Positions 19,566 to 30,400 of a stretch of DNA of 64,000 bases are shown piece by piece. The position numbers and the translations under genes are program-made. Each line of letters opens with the position of its first letter. The stretch's first letter is position 1. The stretch is from contig KZ111157.1 in assembly GCA_002077045.2 (NCBI GenBank), positions 726,126 through 790,125 of the forward strand, given 5' to 3'. This DNA is from Rachicladosporium sp. CCFEE 5018. Lineage: Eukaryota; Ascomycota; Dothideomycetes; Cladosporiales; Cladosporiaceae. Below the pieces are notes generated by a model. The model searched no databases. It was not told where the DNA came from and worked only from the letters and a program-made list of their open reading frames with translations.

Positions 19566-21117
19566 CTACCCAGATTTACCACGGTGTCCCTTGCCCTCAT
19601 GCTTCTTGTACAACGTAGCAGAATCCAGTACACTCCCATTCTTACTCGCGATAAAGTCCTGCGTGAGATGAGTCGCGTTGTGGAACGTCAATCTCGACCA
19701 TCCATACGCCTCATCCTGCGCATACCGTGAGTAGTACGCGAACGGTCGGTCCAGAGGATCAAGCCCGTCATAATGCCCCGCGGCTCCGTTGGTGATATAC
19801 CAAGGATAAGTAGGATTGTTGAGCTCGTTTGGATCGACAGTGCCATTGTAGATAGGTGCGTTTCGTTGATAGGCGTGTACGTGTCCGCTGAGAACTAGAT
19901 CGACATCATACTTCAAGAGGATGGGTTCGAAGACGTCTTGACAGCCTAGACACTGATCAGAGCCGCCTAGGGAGATGTACCAGGGTCGATGACCCGCTAC
20001 AATCACCCATGGCGTCTTAGCGCGATCGACAGACGCCAGGTCTGCGGCTAGCCAGTTCGTCTGCTGGTCTTTTAGTGTGGCGAATGGACCAGAGTCCTCA
20101 TTCGCGCTACCTCCCGGCTCATCAGGCGCGATGATGCCATGACCAAGATCTGTCTCAGTGTCGATCTGCACATAGTGTACCATACCATGGTCGTAGCTGT
20201 ACCAGAAGTTCTCCAATCCACCGGACTGGCGAGATGGCATCCTGAAGTGGTTACGATACCCGGTGAAGTTCGTTTGGCCTGGCATGCAGATACTGACTGT
20301 GTAGCTGATGTTATGCGCCTTATCTTTCGTGCCGCCGTTGTCGCAATTGGCTTCGTGGTTCCCGGGTCCGACCATGTAGGGCTTATTGCTCGTGATGGGT
20401 GCCATCTCGTCATAGAAGTCGTTCAAGATACGCTCGTATACTTTGGCTCCGTCTCCGAGAGTGGTGTTTGGGAGAAAGCCCTGGATCTCCTCCTTCAGCC
20501 AGTAGTCGGCATACGCGATATCGCCGGCGTGCATGAGGAAGTCATAGGTGGGCTGGAATTGCTGGAGGCTCTGTATCGTGTTGATCTCTCCTGGGGCTAG
20601 GGGGCTGGCAGCGCCTTTACCGACGAACGTTGTGAGACCATCACGACCCATGGTGCCAAGATCGACAACCACCGCCGCGACATATGGGGTATGGTCGCCA
20701 GCTTTACGAGCTGTGGTGAAGTTGTACAGCTTAGTTGATTCACTGCCGAGTATGATGTAGTAGTACAGCGTGTTCGGGCGAAGATTCGAGAGCTCCACGT
20801 GGTTGTTGTAGGTTGTCGAAGTCTGGTAGGTCACCGAGACATCGCTCTTCGCGGTCTCGCAGAGGTTTTGGGCTTCCCTGGCCGGACGTCAGTACTGACA
20901 CACTAAGTCACCGACGACATTTGGGCGCTACTCACGTCCCGTAGTGCACAGTGGGATGCTGTACGTAGGCGTAAGTGTTCCAGCTGACAGTCATACCATG
21001 ACTTCCAGCGTACGCAAGACGGACTTGCATCGGTACGCTGCCATTGGCAGCAGCGGCCACACTGCGTACTCCGAGGAGCACCAGCGTCGCCAATGACTGG
21101 AGTCCCATGAACACCAT
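19566..21117 (-). CDS. Purple acid phosphatase-like metallophosphoesterase, secreted
   Basis: Exons 21117-20936 and 20877-19566 are joined by a 58-nt intron (GTGAGT/GGCCAG) and encode about 497 residues. The start MVFMGLQSLATLV begins a good signal peptide. A fibronectin-like N-terminal domain (MQVRLAY, MTVSWNT, NLRPNTLYYY) precedes the catalytic domain. The five metal-binding blocks are present: DLGTMG, HAGDIAYADYW, GPGNHEANC, VAGHRPWY and SGHVHAYQR. The Tyr in block 2 is the charge-transfer ligand that makes the enzyme purple. Many N-glycosylation sequons support secretion. Likely role: phosphate release from organic esters outside the cell. The C-terminus ends in a Lys/Gly-rich tail. Confidence 0.93.
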
Positions 21118-22044
21118 GATAAGAGACAGACGGATACGTGAAGAGAAACTGCGCAACCAGAGGATCTAGGAGACGATTCTGACCTACTAACTTAAGTCGC
21201 ACGAGGATACCGAGTGATATACATCGCTGAGTGCCGTTGTTACCTTACTTTTGCGCAGATGCAGTTACAGTAGTCACAGTCAGCCGCAGGACACTTCTTC
21301 AGATCGATGCCCACGTGCTCGTGGCGTGACAGTGTATGAACGTGACAGCACGAGACTTACGAAGCCATTGAAGCTTCGCTGACATCCTCTTGGCGCTCCA
21401 TTGGCTGCGCTTCATGCTAATGCAGGGGTCGTGGCGATCGCGTGGCTCTACTGTGCCCGTACTTCCGGTCGGCCCTGCTGGTGCACTTGAACAAATAAAC
21501 GCTGCTACCGGCGTGTGTGACATGGTGCCAGATTCTGTTAAGACCGAAGGCTCACAGTGATCCGGGCAGCATTCGATGGACGGCATTGGGGAGTGAAAGT
21601 GTGGTACAGGGCATCTTTTGGAAGGGGGAGCTGACGATAGAATAGCGCTAAGACACGCGCGAGTTGCTTCGCATGCCTTGGCAGGAAAGCTTAGGGAGGA
21701 AGCAACGGAGTGATATCGTAGGGCGGACAGTACTGTATTGACATTGACACACTTTGGAGCGTGATAGCGACACCAGACCGGCTATCTGTACACAGGAGCA
21801 ACTCCGACTCGATCATATACTCGTGCCCAGCATTCTGCCACTCATTAATCACACATCCTCCACCTCATGCCGGGAATTCCAGGACGAGCACAGATCTGCC
21901 TAGTTGGCATAGTCCTGATGCAACACCGACCCTTGGATGGCAAAGTACGGCAGCCCATCGGCATGTGTTCCGGAGGTGATTCGGCTGCCGCGTTGTACAA
22001 GTAAGCGGCCATCGGCGAAACCACACAGCCTTCCACTTCGCTCA
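21118..22044. other. Intergenic, no gene seen
   Basis: About 0.9 kb between the acid phosphatase promoter and the RPA1 stop. Open frames here are short and without motifs. Confidence 0.5.
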
Positions 22045-23976
22045 TCACCTCACGAACAAGCTGTCCGAGTCGGCATTATACGTCTTGATGACCTCAGCCA
22101 GCTTCCTGGCCTCCATGCCATAATTGAGCACATTAGCAGTCTGGACCTGATATCGCACCCTATCATTCAGTTAGCATATAGTTCCACGATCGCATCACAT
22201 GCCAACCCACCTCTGCTGATCCTGGAAAGTATCCATCTTCGCCTTACACCTGAAGACCAACTGCTTGCAATTCGCATCTGCAAAGATCTGCTCCTGCCTC
22301 CTCTCATCCCCATCATCTCTCAACGCCATGATATCGTTAGCAGGCACACCCATGATGATCCGTCCGGTCTCGTCGAAGCAGCTCAACCACAGCTGTCCAG
22401 TGTAATCGCCGACATTGACAGACATGACGTAGCGATACTCCGGCTTATCCCATTCGCGATCGCACTTCTCGCAGCGCCACTTGCCAGGATCGATCTCCAC
22501 GACTTTCTTATTGCAGGTCTGGGGCTCTGTGGTGCGGCAGGCAGGGTAGGCGATGCTGTCTTTCTTGACGTAGAGGATGGTGCCTTTGATGCTGAACCAA
22601 TCTGTGCTCTCACCCATGCCGAGGTTCTCTTCCGAGACTTGCGCGACGGTCTTGTATTCGTCCCTGCGGCCGCCGGAGGTAGCGCCCACGGCGCCCATAG
22701 TGTTTGCGTGGGATTGGAACTGCTCGTTGCGGCCGGCGCCGTCGTACCAGCCCTTCAGCTTGAAGGCTTCGTCGATGTCGGGGTCGAGGGTCATGCTTCC
22801 TGAGGAGAGGAGGGAGAGCGACCGGCCGCCGAAGTCCGAGACCTTCACGCCCTTGAAAGCGATGACACTTTCTGGCGCAGCTTCAAAGGACTGTGCGCTG
22901 CCACCCCAGATTGTCAGGCGGACGTTGAAGCCTGTGTTGTCGACAAGTGTGAGCTCGCGCTTGCTGTATGGTTTGCTTGTTGTCTTCGAGACTATCTCTG
23001 ACACTTCGCCGATCTCCGATAGGATCCCAATGCAGTCGATGGTGGTGTCCTTCTCGACTGTCTGCAAGTCGGCCAGGGTTGTGAAGTTGTAGCGGACTTG
23101 TGGCACGCCTTCGTTGTCTTCCGCTTTCTCAATCTGAGTATCCTTCTCGAATGTGAGCTCGTAGTCGTTGTTTACGTTCGAGAACTGCTTCTTCGCCAGC
23201 TGGACTCGACAGGGACTTGAGATGTAGTACACGCTGCCCTCTTGCAGCATCTCATACCATTGGTCCACCGCGTCGTTGAACCCCGTCGCCCGAATCTCCC
23301 CTGACTCATCAAGGAAGTTCACACTGAAAAGCTTTCCCTCTCCATTCTTGTTATGCCACGTCTTGATATCACCCTTATGCGACACCCTCGCCTTGATCGT
23401 CCATTTGTGCGCATACGGACTCAGCGCCTCGATGGGATGTATGTTCCCACGACTCCCACCATTCGCATTCGCCCGGCTTGGCAACGCCGTACTCCTTTGC
23501 TGCGGCTGTGCCTGCTGCTGTTGCGCAGGCTTCTGCCCATAGAAGTTCCCAGCCCCAATACTCTCCGGCTGCGGCTTCACATCCTCCCCTCCACCGCCAC
23601 CCTGGCCGCCTTTGCCGTCCTCAAGCGCCACCGGCTGGCCCAGCTTCTCAGGCTCTCCATACTCCTCCAGCACCTCCATATCCAGTATCACGAGGATCAG
23701 CCGCTCCTTCACGACATTCGCCTGGAAGCTCTTCAACCGGCAGATACTGCCCTTCTTCAGCTTCCCCTCAGTAATGATCCAGTTCGCCTGCTGCGTCATC
23801 ATGGATTGGATGAAGTTCGCCGTGTCGTTCCAGACTACGCGATACCGTTCGCGACCGTCGGCGCCAGCGGCCATGGGTTTGATTTGGACGCATTGCACTA
23901 CAGGCTCGCCGGCTTCGCCGCCTTGGGCGATGTTGGCGAGGGCGCCTTTACTGATGATTGCGAATGGGTCGGCCAT
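22045..23976 (-). CDS. RFA1: Replication protein A large subunit (RPA70/Rfa1)
   Basis: Exons 23976-22211 and 22159-22045 with a 51-nt intron (GTGGGT donor) encode 626 residues, the family's usual size. I chose MADPFAIISKGALANI as start because it opens the N-terminal OB fold; an in-frame Met 60 codons upstream precedes sequence that does not fit the family. Order: protein-binding OB fold (1-115), Gln/Gly-rich linker, DBD-A (IHPIEALSPYAHKWTIKARV), DBD-B (NFTTLADLQ), and DBD-C with the zinc ribbon YPACRTTEPQTCNKK and WRCEKCD. The last exon adds VRYQVQTANVLNY, the trimerisation helix region. RPA coats single-stranded DNA in replication and repair. Confidence 0.95.
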
Positions 23977-24453
23977 GGCGTTGAGGATGTCTTCGAGATC
24001 GCTGTCGGGGGTGAGAGTGCCGTGCGAAGAGAAGGAGCCGGCGTTGGTGTCTTGGAGTGTGTTGGATGTTTGATGAAGTGGGGCAAAACGCGTCTCGAAC
24101 GCGTCTTGAACTCTTAAGTTGAGCTTAGTCATCGTGATTCGCTCCTTCCACTTCACTCTCGAAAGAAGCAGGGAAACACGAACTATATGACTGAGTATCG
24201 GTGAAGAAGCACACGCAAGTAAAACGAAGCCTTGAAAGCATGAGGTGCTACTCAGATGTTATACATGTTGTACAGCTCCTTCGGCGACTCATGGCATCAT
24301 GAGGCAGCAGCGCGTTCGCCACCCAATCAACCTAAAATGCACACTCTATCTAGTAACTTTCACACCTCAACAGGGTATCACAGTATGCATCCTCCCGCCC
24401 GCCACCAGGCAGCCAGTCCACAGAGATCCACGTAACGCCACAACACAATGCGA
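23977..24453. other. RPA1 promoter and Utp20 3' region
   Basis: 477 bp. An open frame continues upstream of the chosen RPA1 start to 24156 but does not resemble RPA. No other feature seen. Confidence 0.5.
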
Positions 24454-27400
24454 TCACCACCCCCTTCTCTTGCCCCTCGCCTCAGCGCCCTTCTCGCGAA
24501 TCTTTGCCTTCTTCCCCTCGCTTTTCCGTCTCCTCTCCCTAGCAGCCCTCTCAGGCTCACTGACAGCCTCGATCCTGCGCTTCCGCCTTCTTTCATCCCT
24601 CCGCTCGTTCGCGAACTTCCTCGCCTTGGCCATCTCCTTGACGTATACCTCTGAGCCGAGCTTCTTCTGCAGCATGTCCAACGTTTCGCGCGCTTGGGTT
24701 GTGAATGCTGCGTGGGCTTCGCCTGGGGGCTGGGGGATAGAAGCGTCGGTGAGGTTGTAGAGTGGATGGATGATAGTGCCTATGTTGAGGAAGGGCGGGG
24801 ATAGGGTTGAGAGAAGTGCGGTCTGGCATTGCAGCGCTGCCATGCGTGTCACGACTGGAGCGTTCTCGCGACGGATGATGGAGGAAAGGCGGGAGAGAAG
24901 GTAGCCGATCGCTGTATCGTCTTTCTCGGCAAGTGCATCTTCTGCGTCATCGGCCTCGACTTCATCCTCGTCCATGGATCGATCTTTCCAGGGCATGTTA
25001 TTGGCAGCGAACAGTCGTCCCAAGAAGGCCACATTGCGGACTGCCTGTGCGATGAGCTCGGTACTGCCAATCGCACTGTCGCGTAAGATACGGAAGTTGA
25101 GTGCGCAACCCGTCCGTAGCTCCTCTTGACCAAGCTCATAGCCACCTGATGCCCGTAACGGCATAGTCGACAAGCCGCCTTGGGTCTTCGAGGTCGTGCT
25201 TGCGGCGTCGTTGAACACTGTCGACTGTAGCTGAACAGCCATTAGCTGGACGTCGACATTGTTGGTGTTCAAGTGCTGTTGCACGCTCGCCCACAAGTCA
25301 GCGCGCTTCGCTGCGAGTGCTTTTGCGGGCGATTGATCGCACAGGATGCTAAGTAGCTGCAGACCTGCGAGCAGGAGCTGCACCTTGGCTGCACTATCGT
25401 TCTCGATCTCGTCCGCAGCGATGATCGCCACAGTGTCTAGCAGGGAATCCGTCTGCTTCGCTGTCGCCTTCCCAGATCTGGCCAAGATCGTCCAGCATAG
25501 TATCGCCGCCCTTCGTAGACTCAGCTTCTTGTCAGCACCTGTCCACTTCCGCAACATCCCGACCAGCACTTCCATCTTCTCCTCATCAGCCTTGTCGAAG
25601 ATCTTCCCGATCAACGCACCAGCCATGTCCCGACAAGCTGCATCAACATCGCCACTGACCCTCGTCACCAAGCCGACAAATAATGTGACTAGTAGCGGCT
25701 GCAACGCCTCATCACCAAGCTTCGCAAGGAGCCCATGCAGTACTTCCATCACACTCCGTCGCCCGGCAACATGCTGATAATCCAGATTCTTGACCAAGAA
25801 CCCCGTCTGCTTGGTCCAGCGATCCTTACCCTGAGGGTAATCGATCACGAACTGCAAGTACGCGCTCCTCGCACTCTGCCGTACGGACTCATCAGGGTTC
25901 GTGATCATCATCTTAGCAACCTCGTCCATGACTTCGTACACCTCCGTGATTACGATCTGCCGACCGAGCACCGCGCGCAAGAAGCGGAAGAGGATGCCCT
26001 GCCGATCTGGCTCATCGAGATCTTGTTTGAGGGTTTGTAGGAGATAGGCGATGTCTTTCTCCTTTACTTGCACAGAGCGGCGTTCGCGGAGGATGGCTGT
26101 GATAAGGTCGAGTGCTGCTTTGGCGGCGTCGGTCGTGCTGCTGGTCTGAGACTTCATCACCGCTACGGCCTGCTTGAGGTAGACGGCGCAATTGTCTTCG
26201 ATGTCTTTCATTGGCACGCGGATGATGGTCGTGAGCAGCTTGACGGCCGCGATCTGGACCTCTTCTTGACCTTCTGTGAGAGCGTCACCGCAGATTGGGA
26301 GATAGCCTGCCATGTTTGCGGGTGTCTGGAGGTCTTCGTGACGTCGTACGACCTTGCGAACGAGATTCAGGGCGAAACTCGATAGCTTGAAGAGGTAAGA
26401 TGTTGTAGCACCCTTACGATTAGCCTTCTTCTCCGAAGCAACGAGGTACTGTCGCACATTGTAGCTTTGCTCTGCCAGTCGCACATGTGGAGCAGCTTCA
26501 TGAGCCTGTACCTGGCGCACGACCTCGTGGCAGAATGCGAGCATGTCCCGCGAGTCTGCTGCTGGGTTTTGATCGATGCCCTTCCTGATCCTGATCAGTA
26601 GATCATCGATCTTCTTGACCGACTTCATGTCAAGTCGCTCTTGCAGCATGGCTCGGATGGGTAAGATCAGCTGTCCCATCTTCGAAATCGAAGTGCTGCG
26701 AGCCACGATCTCGAGTGTGTCGTAGCTCTTGCTGCTTTTGATCTCCTTCATGCCGCTCTTGTACTCTTCTGCGTCTTTCTCTTGACCAGTGACGCCAAAG
26801 ATGTCATCCATGACCACAGACATGAGCTCGGTGAGAGTAGTATCGAGATCGCCAGGCTTCAGCATCTCCGCGTTGGTAACCAAGATGTGATGCAATGTAT
26901 ATGACAGGACGTGCAACTGATAGCCACGCTGCAGGGCGCTGCGCATCTCATTGATGATGAAGCGTAGGTAGGTGGGCCCGACGAGTGACAGGATGGTCGA
27001 GAAAGTGCGTCTCGTCTGATCACGAGCTTCAAGGTCTTTGCTCTTGAGGATGTGTGAGATGTCCGTCAGAGTTGGCGCAAGGCCAGCCACGAAGTCAGCC
27101 TCGGGGAGTAGGCGAAGCAACTTGACGATTGACACCGCTACCCCGACACGGCGGTCAACTGTTGATTCGTCTTTGTGATGCAGATAAGCAGACAGCGGCG
27201 GTAGGAACTCCGTCAAGATAGCCTTCTGTCTACCAGTACGGGACGCCTCGGGCTCATCGGCATTGACTGGTACGATGGGGAGATCCTCCATTCGGCTGAC
27301 TAGCCCATCGACAAGTGCGCCGATCAGTCGCAGCACGACCTTTTCCTGCTCTGGGTTCTTCCTGAGCTGCCCTAGGTAGCGCTTCATCACTGAGCGGTAG

Positions 27401-30400
27401 TCCGACCACTTCAAGCTTTTCGCTAGAGGTCTGATCGTGGCGACAGTCTGATCTGACAGTGTGCGTCCTGCATCACCTTCCGCCTGGTCGAAGATGAACT
27501 GCTCAAGCAACGGCAGGAAAATGCGATTCACGTTTTGAGAGCGTAGCTTCGGCTCTTCTGCGAGTCGCCTCAGGGCACGAAGGCGACGATGCTGCTGGAT
27601 GTGCAGCACATTTATGAAGAATGACGCTTCTTCGTCTCCGTTGACGGTCAGACCAGTCAAATCGTCAACTTCACTCCAGTCCGGGTTGTGCTGCACCAGG
27701 ATACCTAGGAGACGGAGGTACTCTGCTCGTACTAGCTCGGACGGCTCCTTCATGCCACGTTGAATGGCTGGGAAAAGGTCACTCTCGATCAGCTTCATCT
27801 GGCCAGACTTTGCGCAGGCGATGATGAAGAGCTCCAGCGCTCGTGCTGCACTCGCCCGATTGACTGTGTCATCTTCATCGCGCATGAACAGAAGGAAGTT
27901 GTGCATCAGTGGCAGCCACTGGTCAAGCGAGTATTTATCTGCGCTCTCATAGATCTTGTCGAAAGCCCGCTCCTTACGTGCGTGATCGGGCTGTCCAAGT
28001 CGACCACTCTCAAGCGCATTGATCTCTCGGCAAAGCTCTGCAGTCTCAAGCAAAGCAGCGTCGTGCCTGCATAGCTTGATCAGAATATCGGCGAACATGG
28101 TGCGGCTCTCGATGTCACGCAATCGGAAGAACAGACCACAGATCGCCTCGTAGACCCCAGTGGGGACCGCAGCTTTGTCAAGAATGTCAAGGAGTGGCAT
28201 CATGGTCTTGACAAGGCCAGCTTTGACCTTCGGATGGACGAAGTGGCCCGGCTGCCGAAGCAAGTGGGCGCAAAGCTCGATGATCTGACCAGCCTGAGCT
28301 GGGTCTGTGATACGTTCTGCCAGCTGTACAGTACTGTTGACGCAAGCCGCAAGCAGATCACCCGCAGGCTGCTGGCTGAGTATCGCAGAAACGCTCGTGA
28401 CGAAGCCGGAGACGTACGGCTGGAGCGACTGCTGGAGGTCTGGTAGTCCGAGGAGCTTATCGAGGACTCCGCGCAAGATGAAGACTTTCACCTCTGTCTG
28501 TGCGCTGCCATGCGCCAGCAGATCTGAGACGCGAGTCAATTGCTCTGCATTGTGCTCGTAGAGGTGACCAGCGTGTACAGCTGACCCTGCCCAAGCGGCA
28601 AAGAGTCGCAGTGTCGCTGCGATGCTCTGGGTGTTCTCTGCTGCGAAGTTGTCGAGGCGAGGCGCGATCAGCTCAGACACTACGATCCGACCTTGCTCAG
28701 CAAGTGGCAGTTCGTGCATGTCAGCGAACAGCTTGACAAGACATTGGATGCCGATCTGTCTAACAGACTTCAGCAGGGACGAGTCTTGTGCAATATATTC
28801 GGTATCGTGTTCCAGAGCCTTACTTGCGGGGACAGCGCAGGCTAGTGTGGCGTCCGCGATTTGTGCAGCGAATGGCCGCATGCCTCCACCCAATGTCTCC
28901 AGCATGTCATTCATCATATTCAGAGCGCCGACTTGCTGTCTCATCGATGCTCCCATGGTGCCGCGGGCATCACTTTCAGTGCTCTCCGCGCTGTCGCTGA
29001 CTCCGCTCAAGGCGATACCGATGAAGGCCGCAAGCACACTATCATCGAAGCGAGCGAGCGCAACGAAGATAGCCTTCCGTCGGGCTTGCTGAACATCCTT
29101 CGAGCCGCCGACTGCGCGACCGTAAAGCAATCGCAGGAGTACAGGCATGATGGTGTCGATATCGTCGGCATGAATGCCGTCTTCGTCGCCACCTTGGAGG
29201 AAGACCGAGATCTCGTCTCGGAAGCGTGCATCGTCGAGCAAATTGTGAAGATGCTCTGCGTACTTTGACAGTGTCGCATTCTTCCATGTCAGTAGTGCCT
29301 GGAGAGCTGACTTCTGAATCTCCACATCGCCGTTGGCGCATAGACTAAGCAATGCATCGTACACCTCCGGTGATCGGAACAAGACAGAAGGATTGTGGAA
29401 TTTGGCGAAGACGCCTAGCATCGCCTTCTGATCTTTTCGAGACCATCGATCTATGGTCACTGCTTGCACTTCTTCATCCCTCGAGCGACTCACCCACCTT
29501 AGAAGCACGGGTACGAGCAGTCGGGACCGCTTCTCAGCAATTTGAGGTATCTTATCGAGAACTCTGAGAGCCTGTCCACGCGACGATGGGGTAATGGATG
29601 TCACAGTCCGCAACTCTGCCTCGAGTAATTGCTCAGGTGACGAATCACCATGGTGTGGCTCTTCGAAGACTTGGCGAGCTATTGCCGTGATTTTTGACAG
29701 GTTGGAGCACTCGAAGTCGGACACGACGTTGAAGCCCTCGCTATCCACTGTGAGGATCTGAGTAGCTTGAGTGTCTGCGCTGGTCTCGAAAGCCTCACTG
29801 TCAAGCCACTTTTGTGCTAGTGACACGATCGTCTCTTCTCCAATCGGAGTCTTCGACATGCTAGACAGGGCTTCAAGGGCGTCACTCCAAGCCTGGGACA
29901 GCTTGAGATGCAGTAAGCCAAAACAGTAAGTCGGGATGGCAGTGCGCATCAGATCGTCCATGTCTGAGTCCTGGTATGCAGTAGCTAAGCGGCGGATATT
30001 CATCGAGAGTCCTCTACTAGTCTCCATGCTAAGTGGGGTGGACTCGATCAGTGTCGCGATGTTGAGAGCTTCGGGGACGGACAAGTCCTTTCGTCTGTAC
30101 ACTGATTCGAGCGCATCGAGCGCTGCACCTCGCAATTGAGATGAAGGCAACGCCAGTGCAGTCACGAGTGATGCACACAGGGTGTCAATATAGTCACCAG
30201 TCATGTCGAGCTCGGCAGATGACTTTAAGAGGTCTGCAAGGCTTGTCAGGTAGGCACCGTACGCAACACCATGACCGCTGGCTTGACAGAGCTGTGGCCA
30301 GAACTCGCTGATATCCATGCCGATGACTGTCGCAGATTGCAGCACTGGACCGAGTGCAAAGCGTGCGAGTGAGCTTTCGCTATTGTTTGCAGTTCGTGCC

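Noticed and set aside
21937..22803. 288-codon open frame on the + strand
   Set aside because: It lies antisense to RPA1 coding exons and has no motif; an effect of GC-rich codons.
23353..24117. 254-codon open frame on the + strand
   Set aside because: Antisense to RPA1; rich in Leu, Arg and Pro, as shadows are.
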